Shown here: positions 1 to 12,400 of the stretch, in pieces
Layout of the letters: the number at the start of each line of letters is the position of its first letter
Numbering within the stretch: position 1 is the stretch's first letter
Made by a program: the position numbers and the translations under genes
Assembly (NCBI GenBank): GCA_027886175.1
Contig: JAJNNQ010000002.1
Location: 8,242,001-8,306,000 of the forward strand
Length of the DNA stretch: 64,000 nucleotides
Reading direction: 5' to 3'
Source: Phylloscopus collybita
Lineage: Eukaryota; Chordata; Aves; Passeriformes; Phylloscopidae
The notes under the pieces: generated by a model
The model's input: the letters and a program-made list of their open reading frames with translations, nothing else
The model's database searches: none
Told to the model about the DNA's origin: nothing

Positions 1-114
1 ATAGGAAACGGGACAGGCTGTGCTCTCTCTTCTACAAAAGGGAGGGAAATCAGGCTGGTTAGGCAGAGTTTGCCCCTGGTAAAGCCATGATGGCTATTCC
101 CAATCACCATTTTG

Positions 115-438
115 ACCCTCACATATCTCAAAATAAGATTTATTTCCATTAGCCCTAGGAATATGCTCTAGTCCTCCCAGGGACTGAGGTTACATGATAC
201 AAAAATAGTGATTTTACACTCCCCCCCAAGAAGACATTTTTATACAGAATAACCCCTTTGTAGCTGTTAAAAAGTCTTTACTATTACATAATTTCTATAC
301 ACGCTTTTATACATTTTACTTGCTTTAAATGTACAGAATAACAGAAAGCAATCTTCAACAGATCACACGTTTACAAGATAAGTTTTTTTAAAAGCAATAC
401 ATCTTCCCTCAATTTTCACAACAAAAGCTTCTGCGTGG
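115..438 (-). other. NCAPG2: NCAPG2 3' UTR (end approximate)
   Basis: This is the non-coding tail after the stop. An AATAAA on the minus strand (139-144) suggests cleavage near 115-130; a more distal site outside the window cannot be excluded. Bases 1-114 show nothing recognisable. Confidence 0.55.
139..144 (-). terminator. Poly(A) signal AATAAA, NCAPG2
   Basis: TTTATT on the plus strand lies about 300 nt past the NCAPG2 stop. A GU-rich stretch (TGGTGATTGGG on the minus strand) follows, as expected of a downstream element. Confidence 0.5.
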
Positions 439-490
439 TCAAGGATTGAAAAACTCATCCAAAATTTTCAGAGATGATTCATACAGGAAT
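439..490 (-). CDS. NCAPG2: NCAPG2 exon 28, terminal coding part
   Basis: The acceptor TGTGGCTTTTCAG leads to [16 protein letters not shown] and the stop TGA at 439-441. This matches the human C-terminus FLYESSSRTLGELL. Confidence 0.93.
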
Positions 491-3400
491 CTGAAAAGCC
501 ACAAAACAATGCATAACAGAATTAGAAATGCTAAATGTCAAATCAATCCTCAACTATTTGATCTTCAGAGTACAGCTACCATATGATTTCTTTGACCAGT
601 GAGTCCATAGGAGCTTATTTAAAATGCTGTTGCAAACTACTTTTGAAATAGCTAGATTATTTTTCTTTCAACTTACCCATTTTTCTGCTGATCATCTCTG
701 TCTCTAGAATAACCAACAGCAAACCAGTTTAAATTACTATGTCAATCCAAGCACATTTTCTAATATTTCATCATCTAGTTAAAGAACACACCCATTTTCT
801 GCACAGCATTGTTACTTTTTTGTTCAAACAAAACTGTGAAATCCTTTACAGGTAATTCATTCCAAGATCACTTTTCATTCTTTTACTTTCTTCATTTCTC
901 CCTTACTCTTCAGTCTTTGTAATATTTCTTCTCACCCATGGCAACTTTTTTCCAAGCCTGAGCTTTCTATCTTATCCTTATGAGCAGCTGCCTCCTCCAG
1001 CTGCCCTGACACTCCTCTTAGTCCCATTCTGACTCCAATCTCCAATCACACGATTCTCTCTGCAGCCTTTAAGCCAGGATGAAACTCCAGTGTCAAAGTA
1101 AGGCAGTGTTACAAGCTACTACAGAATTAGGATAATTAGTTAAGTTCTGTGGGTTTAGGCACAATGCTGCTTTGTATGAATTTTATTTTGTTACAGTTTA
1201 AGGCTAAAAAAACAACGGATTTGTACTGTGAGACTATTGGCACATTGACCAAGAACCATCAATTAGAATAACTGAGCTCCTCCCAAACAAACAAGCTGAA
1301 GTCAGTTTTACCAAGTACCTTTCTAGGGAATTTAAAGACAGGAGGCAGAGAAATCACACCCAGAGTTATACACCAAAACAATTCAAAAGCCTTAATATAC
1401 AGATGCAGTAAGAGTGCAATTAAGAATTTAGGAGCTAGCTAAATGATAATACTAAAGAAATATCTTTGAGCACAGCCATTAGCTAAATTTAAATTCTAAT
1501 ACTCATATATCAAAATGATAATAAAGTAAATACACAGTATTAAGTAAAAGTTATTATCCTATAGCACATTAGATTTTACAGAACGTGAGACATTTTTCTC
1601 TAGCCTCCAAATGACTGCATTGACAGTTTTATCTGTATTTTTTTGTGAGGCATAAATATTTGCATTTTATAAGCTAAACTAATGTGTGTGCCATTACTCT
1701 TGAGGAAATTCTCTCAATATACAATATGTTGTCCAGAATTTTTTAATGCACTGAACACCATTTTTAAAATACAGACCCACAGGACCATCTGAAACCACTA
1801 ACTCAGCTGAAGAGGGAAGAGTAAATTGCAGTGAAAAGTTTTGCTTCTGAATTAGTGCAACAATTCCTTGTAAAAGGGCAGCACCTTAATTACCACACCA
1901 GACAGCTTTTTTACTTTTTTTTTTTCATTGCTAATATGTAAGAGATTACTCCTAAGTCTGAAGTTAAGATGCTGGCACAGAACACCAGTTCTCTTGGGAA
2001 ATTAAAGAATGTCACCATTTCCTGGTATACCTGGGTATTGAATAAAATAATCCCTCAAGGAGTTATTAGGAGATAATGCATTCAAGAAGCAAAAAATAGT
2101 AATATTATTAAGAATGAGTTAAACCCTAGTAATGTATTTTAGCAAGCAGCAGCACAGTACTGTGTGTTAGAGGACTGTCTTCAAATTAATGACCAGTGAT
2201 CTAGCTTGGAGCATACCATAATTAAAATTTGGTGTTTGGTAAGCCAAGTAGGATGATAAAATAGTTTACAAACAAAAGGGCATGCTTTAGACCCTGTATA
2301 ACCACATTTTAGCTGTACATGAGCACACAAGCAGCACTACAAATAGCACATCAGAAGCCACCAGAGCCCAGCCTAGTCTGACGTTCTGTCTTAGCTGTGA
2401 GACTGCAAACACTTTAATTCATCATGCAAAACCTAATCACTGCAGAACTTCCTCCAAACCTCTTTCCAGCATCAATTATTTTACCCTTCTGGAGAGAAAA
2501 AAATTCCCCAACATAGTGGTACAAATATGAATCCCCTCCAGATTCTGCAAAGCTGTCTGGTACCTTCTGAATTTTATCATAGTACAATTCTGGTTCATAG
2601 AAAAAATCTGCCCATTATCATATTACCTAACCCTTGAATTTCGTCTGCAACTGTCTCCTGGGCTGGTATTATACAAATGTAGCCACTCATATATCACAAA
2701 ATTAAAACACTGTGTAGCATCTTATACTCTTCATCTGCCCCAACATGCAGGTTGATTTGTCCCAGTTCACTGGGCAGAAACGATCATATAGATTCATAAA
2801 GTAATTATCTGTGTTCTCACTGAAATTTATAGTCAGTAGTGCTCTCAAGTAGTAGCAATTATTCACTTTAATGTGCCTATTTATTTAATCACATTAAGAT
2901 TCACTTTAATTTCACAGCTTTTTCTACTGTCTTGATTAGAAGTGCAAACTGGAACACGATATCCTGCCGCTCTCCTTCTTTTCCAGATAATAATAATAAT
3001 AATAGTTGTTGTTGTTAAAAATATTCTAGTAGGACACTAGGCAACCCATTGTAAAATAATTTCATGGGGAAAAGAATGGGGTTTTGTTTCTTTGTGTTTG
3101 ATTTTGTTTCTAAGCTAGGTCCTGATCAAAGGACATTCTATTCACAGCCAAGCAACTCTCCAGCTTTCCTGCAGGCCTCTTCCAGGGAGTGGGAGGGATC
3201 CCAGAGCTCCATCGTCTGGATGGAGGCACAGCTCAGCCACAAATGTTTACATCAAGTCACTAAAATGCCAGAGAACAACGTGCCTCAGGCCAGGGATCAC
3301 GAGAAGAGCACATGGGAAGTGTGCTCAGGCTGGGAGAGCCAGGCAAGAAACTGTTGAGTCAATGAAGCTCCTATACAGTGAGGTTCCTATACCATGGGCT

Positions 3401-6400
3401 TTTTATCTTATCTGGGGGAGTCTTTGGGGTTTGTGTGGTTTTGTTTGTTTGGTTTGTTGTTGTTGTTTTTGTGTGAGTGTTTTTGTTTGGGTGTTTTTGT
3501 TTGTTTTTTGTTTTGTTTGCTTGTTTGTTTTTGTTTTTAATGTCTGTCTACTCTACATCCATTGTTTGAATGGATAATAAGTACCACTAGTTTGAAGAAC
3601 AAAAGACTGCAAGGGCCTCTGCATGTTCAGGCCTCTGTGGTGCACTGCAAACTTTCTCAGGAATTTTGGATTAATGTCCCTAACCCCAGTCCGGTTTCTT
3701 CACATTCTGTGTTTGTGCTTATAACGTCTCCTTTGCACACTTTTTGATTCCATGGGCAGTTCAATAACTAGGCAGAAATCAGATGTTCACAAAATTTTAA
3801 GACTTAAGTTTGAGACACTAAGGGCTAAAGCATTCATCACGATTCTCTGGACAGGCCTGAGATAACAGACTGCAAATACAATGAAGCCAATCACTTTCAA
3901 AAAACTCTTCACAAAAGATACACCAGATGTGACACCTGAAATCCCCCCCAACAAAAAGAGCAAAATAAAATCACCTATGAAAAGGTCTCAAACTCACTGT
4001 TATATTCCGTTAATTTTTTACTGCCTGCATAGGTTTGGATTCATATGCCCAATTGCCAAAGTGTTGGAGAAAAATCTTCTAGTAATAAGAAATAGTAACT
4101 GGACTATTTGCTTTGTTCTACCTCTGCTGCAAACAGATCTGGATTTCAGAAGTGAAGCCTGCAATATACAGGATCAAGTGATAACACATTCAAATTAAAT
4201 GAAAAAAGCCCAAAGCTAAATATGTAAAGATTGCAATCACAGCAGATATAAGGGCAGGAAATTTAATACTGTGCTGGGCTCAATATCTCCCACTTTCTCC
4301 CCCCCACCTATATTTTAAACCTTGCAATCAATCACTCAGAACACTCTAACAGTGTTATGTAAGTACAGAACAGAGCCAATTATTGCAGAGAGGGGACAGG
4401 AGAGCTCAGTGCTCCTTTCCCACAGCACACCCACCTTTCAGTGCTGCTGGATTCTCCTGTGGCAGCATCCTTGCATATTATCAGTTTCCTTTGAATGGCA
4501 GGTGCAATATCCTTTAGAAGTGAAGTTTTGTGCTTACCTATTTGAAATGAGTTGAAATGTTGGACAATAATAATAATTTATCAAATTGGACAATAATAAT
4601 AATAATTTATCAAAAAAACCAGCCCCACTCTTCCATATTTTCATAGAATAACTTTAAACATAAAAGATTGCTTAATGGAAGATTAGATATTAAATTGGAT
4701 TTTCACTGTCCTGGATTAACTACTGTATATTTCAATGTAGTACATAAAAAGAAAGATGGAGAGAGGACAAAAATGTTTTAACTGACCTTTAATTATAATC
4801 ACAATGCAGACAGCAGCTGTTAGACTAAAAATCCCTTCCATTTCTTCAGAGAGAATGCGCTCCATTAATTCACTTAAAATTGACCTAAGGGAAAAAATAA
4901 AGAAAAAATATGTTAGAAATATATTTCTTTCAAAATAGAACTGAACAAAACATGTTTGTAATTATGCTACCCTGCCACCACCGCTTCAAAGATACCATGC
5001 AGGACAAAGCAGTGTGACTGGGAAACTGAAAACTATGTGCTGCCTCTGGAACTGAGAATATCAAAGCATGGTAAATTGCTTGGGAAGAAAATAAAAAGGT
5101 CTGCAAACAAAAAAGTCACTGTTAAGAGAAGTGAACAGCTTGTGGTATATTTTAGGAAAGTCAATCCATGAAAAAACTACTGGTTATACTGGAATTTAAT
5201 TCACAGAATTTGTACTGAAATTTCTAACTCAAATTTCTACTGAAGTTTGAAATAATATATTCTATGGCTCCATTGGTTTGGTAGTACCTACTCAGGCTTA
5301 ATTAACCTTTTGACCTTGAATATGTTTCTCATAAATATTAAAATAGATGGTTTTCCAATTACAACCCAGTGAAGATCATTTTTAACTAAACAATGCCCTG
5401 AAACACTTCCAAACAACCTTTTAGTTACTGAAACTATGGACAGATAACAGAACCATGACAGCAGCTCCTTGTAAAATACTAATTCAATATTAGTGTTTTA
5501 CAACCACCAAACTCTAGTGGTGTTTTGGGATATATGTCAAGGTAAGAGAAATGAAATGAGAGTCACAAATGGGGTCTAGCAACCAAACTAAACTGCAGCA
5601 GGGAATAAGTCAATAGCACAGAATGGAAACAGTAACTGGTCATTAGCAATGTGGTAAAAAACCCAAATTTAACTCAGAAGCAATTCTCAAAACCAGAGAA
5701 AAATTAAAGAACAAGAGGGATAAATAAAAGAGGAGATGGAAGAGATCCAACCCTGATACTCCTCAGAGCACAAAGCTAAATGCTCTGTGAGGAACTAAAG
5801 GGGAAGCTGAGAGCAGCAATGTTACAGTATCTTTCCCTAACATATTTCAAAATACCTTTAGCAGTATTATTATATATTATGAAAACTGAACATCACACAT
5901 CACCAGTTCTGACTTCAATTGTTCTTCAGGCTTCTATTGTGCTAAGATATCAAAATGAAATGTGCAGTTAAGAACCAATTCAGTAAAAACGTTTTGCAGA
6001 AATTCAAATATTGCTTCTAAGAACTGAGAAAGATGAAAAATCTTTAGCTTCAGAAATAAGCATTATGAAGTTGCTGTTGCATTGCATCAGTTTCATTGTA
6101 TCATTGTGGACCAAGCATTGATTCCATTTCACCTTGCTCTTAAACTGCTAATGGACAGGACTGGGATCAGCCCTGACTACGTTGTTATCGTTGTTTGGGT
6201 CACTAAGCACACTCTTAACCTCCACGAAGGAACACTGGAATTTCATTAACCTGTAACAAGACTCACTGTAGCTGCCTTTCCCCACCTCCCTCTGAAAAAG
6301 GGGTCACATGAGCCTGCAGGCAAAGATAAAATAGAACAATAAGCTATTTAAAAAAACATGTAATGTTCAGAGGTAAGTAATTGGTTCCCATACAGATAGT

Positions 6401-9400
6401 TCCCTACTAGAATGAAGGATACTCTCACAACTAGACAGATACTGCCAAGCCTCCCAGTATTATCACTGCTGTGAGGATTGAAATTCAGTGCTAGAGACTG
6501 ACTCGTTTGTACTGAAAATAAAACAGATTCTGCAGAGCTCAGGGCAAGAGGACTGTGAGCTCACAGAGCAGAAGCTCACATCAGATTTCGTAATGTCAAA
6601 GGCTTCCATGTTGACATAAAGATTTCTGAAATACTGAATGATTTACTACTGGACTCTGATTATGGCCTATCAATTTAGATCCATAAAAGAGCCTTAAAAG
6701 TAGTCTCAATTCTGAGGCACCAGTAGAACCAGATGGAAATTATCTCCAAATCTTTGCCCCAAAAAGATGAATACTAGAAGATACATTTTTCCCAAGTACT
6801 CAGAAAGTTTGGCCCAAACTTGCAGTTTTCTCCATAAAGAATGGACAAGATTCACCTTGTTTACTACACGAAAAAGTTCCAGAAGTATTAACTGATTTTC
6901 TGCATCTCTTTTGAAAAGAGATGTGTAAAATAATTGTTTCACTAGAAGAGAACACCTTGACAGAGAGCTGCTACCTCATGGAAGAGCAAGATTTGGATTA
7001 ATTGGATTATTGCTGGAGTCTCTGAAGTCTTTTGTTTCGCAAGTTCAACTAGAATTGAGAGAAGAATTGCCAAGAAAAAAACCACCTCATGACAGCAGAG
7101 ACAGGGATATTCAGCATCTGTCAGATGAAGAAGTTAAGAAGAGGAATTAGTTGTGGTAAGTCAGGGAGAGCAACAGGACTTCTAAGCCCCTGTATGACTT
7201 AAAACAAGTCTAGTGTGTACAGTCATGGTAAGAAAAATTGAATATGAACAAACCATGCAAAATGAAATTCAGTTGTGACAATTTTAGAAGATATTCAGGG
7301 CCCCCACTAAATAAATACCCTTCCCCCTCAGTTTAAGCTTAAAAAATAAATAACATAAGCTCACTTTTGGAGGCTTTTAGCACTCAGATACTTTCTATTT
7401 TGAATGTTGTGACTTTTATACAGCCATAGGTACATGTCACCTGTTGCAGATATTCAGCTAAAGGATTATTCTATTTCTGGCAAATATTTTATCTCATCTT
7501 AATATCTCTGTGTTGAGGGGACTCAGCTTTATAAGTATCTTCTGAAAGAAGCAAGCCAAGATGTATGATTAAAAAAACTCATCATGATTACCAGTCTTGT
7601 AAATAAAAAGCACTCTTGGTTAAAAAAATGGACTCAACTCTAGCAATCAATACCTACAGGCAATATGTCAAGAAAAAAAGATTATTGAATAGTCCAGATA
7701 AATTTAGAAAGCAACTAGTTCTTCAAAATTTATTTAAATTTAGAAATTAAAATTTTATTGACAACATATAAACTGTTCTGTATTAGCAAAAACCTTGGAA
7801 AAATTAATATAGAAACATTTACCTGACAACATTAACTGACTTCATAATTACAGTCATTAAACTGCTTGAAAGAGGGGTAAGGTCTGAAATAGTCTTTGGC
7901 ATAGTCAAGTCTTTTTCACTGGAAGCCTAAAAGAGAAAAAAGTCAACAACCATTATAGCTCAAGAAGGATATGTATGTTGAATATTGTATTTCAGTAATT
8001 ACACTAACCAGGACCTACCCTTAAATAATTAGAACATTCACAAGTATTCTTTGAACAGCTTTAATCCAACTGTATTGTGTCCAAATAAACAAAACTAGTT
8101 TAAATTAGAAAGACTAAAACTAAACCACATAAACAGTATTTGTACCAAGGCAAATATTCTCTGCAGTTGCTTTCACCAGAACTTTAATTTAACTGCACTG
8201 GTGGTCACTCCTTATAAAGGCACAGCCTATCAAACACAAATGAGTGTCTCTGGCTCCCAGTTGAAGTGTGCATCCATGACTCCTAAATGTAACTTCAGCA
8301 ACAGTGATTTTCTGGATACCTGCTCTTGTTGGTATAAAGTTCTGAATAGTATGACAAACAGTTAGTTAGAATTGAATTTTGATTTACAACAACCTGGGGG
8401 CAGGGAAAACCCCAGCTCAGATAAGTGACTGGAATGAACACTCAATCTATGAGTATGAATCTCCAGTATATTCAAGCCCAGAAATGTTTCCTCTGCATCA
8501 TCTGGCAAAAGCACCTGTCACCCCAGAGCCTGGCAGCTGCCAGATCAGTATCTGCAGGCAAACAGCTGGTGCTCCTTCAGTGCCTCCAGGAACACAACCT
8601 TGGAAGCTGCTCTGTGGTACTTTCTGGCAACTGTTTCTTGCTCTGTTTGCCACACATCCAGAACCCACAGCAAGAGTACAGCCTCTAGCAAAGAGCCTCT
8701 GCCTCTTCCTTTTTAGTTCTCCAATCTGCCTAATCATCTAAGCTTCCAATCTTACTAATCGTATTTGTTCCTAACACTACCTGCATTAGAAAAATGGGGT
8801 GGGAACGTTTGGGAATGTTGCCCTTCTCCTTCAAGGACAGTTGTGGTTCCTTGGATTTTCAGAACATGAAGTAACCTCTGTCTCTACACTCTTTTCAGTA
8901 TTACAGATTCTTTCTTTACTTTCCGAAACAACACAGATCAGATATTTGGAAATCCTCTGCACAAAAACCAAAGGCACAAAAAAAAAAAAAAAAAAAAAGC
9001 AGCACGTGACATGTCTCTGTATGGAAGCAGAGAATGCACAAGTGATCAGTGCCAAGCAGGGCACCAGCCTGCTTTGAAAAAGGACTACAGAACCTTATGG
9101 GACCATTCCAACAACAGGGAATGGGAATCTGTCACACATCAATGGTTCACTTCCAAAGCTCCCTAATGCTGGGTGAAATGAAGTGAGGTAGGTTTAGAAC
9201 AAGCTCCTGTCCTCCTCCTTTCCCTGAGTTTTAATTGCTGAACACAACATTGTATAGTGTGACATAAGCCTTTGATCAGTTTAGGTCCATGGTCTCAGCT
9301 GTGTTCCCTCTCAGCCTCTTGCCCACCCACAGCCTTACTCTTTTTAGAGTGAAGGTGAAGGAACCAGGGAAACATTGGCACTCTGCAAGCACTGCTCAGC

Positions 9401-12400
9401 AGCAGCCAGAACAAACTGGTGCGTCCTCAACAGTGTCCTGGCCACAAATACCAACCACAGCAGCACATAGGGACTGAAGGGAGGGAAAGCTGATTCTTTC
9501 CCAACCAGACCCAGTACAAAAGCACAGAGGGAATATTCCAGAAACCAAACTGTTAATCTCCAACACTGCTAACTGCTAAGTCCTCCTGTCAGAGGCAGAT
9601 ACTGAAATGAGTATCAGGACAAGTCTGTTCCTACACAGCTGTAGTCAGAAAACTGAGAGATGAACTCTAATATGAAATTATAGCAAATAAAATTTCCTGT
9701 TTGTTCCATGCCAACACACACAAAATGCTCATCTGCAGTACAAAGATCAATTATCTGAATAAAGCTCTGTCATTCCAATATTAAAACATAACATTTAAAA
9801 AGTGGAAAGTGTTAAATAGAAAAAAGAAAAACAGGATTAACTTTACCTTCTGTAGCACACAATTTATGTCTGCTACTATTGCAGCCAAGAGAGTGGAGAG
9901 TACACCCTGGTGAACTGCTGGGAATGAGGAATGCCAGCACTGCAGTGCATGGATGAATTCTCCAAGTGGCATCTGAATAGAGTGAATCAACTAAAACCAA
10001 AAAGAAAACCACATTTTTTGAGTACAACTGAAACACACCAGCAAGACTCTCTCTGAAGTGCAGACCACACCTGGAAAGCTTTTGAGGTATTCTAGTCACT
10101 TGGGATCAGAAGGGGAATCAGCAACAACTGGGAAATCTACTCATAAATTTGAGAGAAATGAACAAAGCAGTGGTTCTTACAAAAAAGAACTGAATGTTTT
10201 TCAAAAGTCCTGAAAAGTAGATCATCACATTTGCCAGAGTGATCCACCAGATTTCACTACTATTTAGTATCTGCTTTAAAATACAAGAAGTCAACTTTTC
10301 CGTGGAGATGTGAGATTTCCAAGAATTTTAGATCATGTTTATTTTGAAGTTGGTATCATTCAGGCTAAAAGAAATAAATAATAAAGAAAATTTCTCCTCT
10401 CTCCAAGATCATAATATATATAAACAAATCCTTTGCTCTGCACTGAGGAAGTTCAGGTTCAGGAATTGCAGGTAAGATTAACAACCTAGGAGTACCAGCA
10501 TGGTCAAGGATCATTGGCAACAGAATGCATTTTTTTCTGCAATTTACTGGTTCTTCTGTCATGATGACACCAAAATGGACAAAAAAAAAAGTAACAAGAA
10601 AGCTTAGAAAATTTAACTGAAAACTAAATCACCAAACAGTAGGTCATAGTGAGGTAACAACCTCAAAGTGTCTAACCTTTGCAGAAAAATTATGGATTCA
10701 TGTACACATTAGCAATTACATAGCAATTTGAACAGTACTATGATACCTGAATCCCTTCTTCCTGTTTTCTCTCAAATCTATGTGCCACACATTCTAAAAT
10801 TTTCTGAAAGACATTCTGTAGAGTGTGGAAAAGATTTGTCATTTCCTCTGTATCAGTATTCTGATTTAAAGAAGCTTCAATAATTTCTTTTAGAGCACAC
10901 AGCAACACTGGAGCACAGAAGCCACCTCTCTCTAGAGAAAGAGATAAATATCACAATATAAAAGTTGTAATATTCATCAAGTACAAGCTTAGAATAAAAC
11001 TTACTTAGATACAACAAAGAGTGATAATTTACAAGTGTAGACAATACATTTAGTTTCTGAGCACCCTTAGCTGAAATTTCCATACAGTTTAATTAATATT
11101 TTAAGTATGAATCCAGTGTTCCTTCTAACCCTTAAAAGTTAGGGATTAACTAACTTGCTAATACAAGAAAAGTCAGCTAAGTATAAATGCAGATGTTGCT
11201 ACTAGTACAAAATAGGGTACCTGTTTGCATAATCAGAAGAGCCATTTCTAACAGGTGTGCTTGAAATGTGAGATTACCCAGGCCCACCATTATGACATCT
11301 TTACACACTGTCAGGTAGCCCTAGGAGAGAGGTGCAAAATTATAGGAAACCCAAAGTTTATATAAAGTAACCATTCAGTAAAGCTCCTAATAATAAAACC
11401 ACAAACTCTTGGCCAAGGTGCCCTGAGAGCTGGTGTATGTATCTAACTGGAGTTACTCACTTCATACCTGTTGAAAAGCATGAATTCCAACCAGTCCTTC
11501 AAATGCTTCCATTGCCCTTTCCCAACGTAAATGGTTTTCCAAAAGGCAGTAAATCCTCTTTTTTAGTCAGGCTCAGATCAAAGGCATTGATACTTATCAA
11601 TTACTGAGGCAAAATATGACATCTCTACCTGCCTTTAATAGCAAAATTAAAACCAGCAGACAAAAAGAGCTTTTCCTTACAGATACACACACAGTTGTTA
11701 TATACTAAACAGATTATGAGACAGAAGAATAGACAGAGTGAGAACTTTCAATCAGTCTGTGTATATGTGAGCTGAGTTGTTCAAGGACACTGACTGGGAC
11801 CAAAATTAGCCAAATCTTTCACCAAAATCTGGTAAAAGCTCAGTGCTAAAATCCACCTTGGGTTAAATGAAATGTCAGAGGAATGCAACAGAAAACAATT
11901 CAGAACTAGCTAAAACCTCACCCACATCATGTGATCAAATGCTTTCTTTGAAGGGCAAATTAAGATCAGGGTTAAGGGATACTGTAAGTGATGACACAAA
12001 TGCCAGTGCCGTTTGTCTGCATACAAATTGCTACATCTACAGCTTTTCAAATTGAAAGCAGCTTGATTTATATTATAAGAATCTTCTAACCTGGACAATT
12101 AGTTCAGAAACATCACTGTGTTTTGAAATACCATCTTCTTGATCACTTGCTAGTATAAAAGGTACAACTTGACTTTCTACCCAAGCACCTGTCTCCTTCA
12201 GAAGTGAAAGGTAATCTTCTCCTTCTTCAGAAAACTGAAAAAAAAACAAAAAAAAAAACCCAAAGGGAAGTTTACCAACTGTCTCTCCAGTTGTTCTGGA
12301 ATTTCCTTATACTGTCAACTGTAACTCCAGCTTATTTTGGAAAGCTATAACCATACCTTGTGCTGAAGATGAATACTCAATCTGCAAAAGAGGCTGAAGG

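Larger units (their letters stand above)
7927..9846. other. NCAPG2 intron 24
   Basis: Contains a pure A tract of 21 (8978-8998) and a degenerate LTR-like fragment (about 9290-9480). Nothing was recognised in the rest. Confidence 0.7.

Noticed and set aside
1280..1380. Candidate NCAPG2 penultimate exon with NSLER before a donor-like GTACTT
   Set aside because: Stop codon shortly upstream in the needed frame; the real exon was found at 4435-4537.
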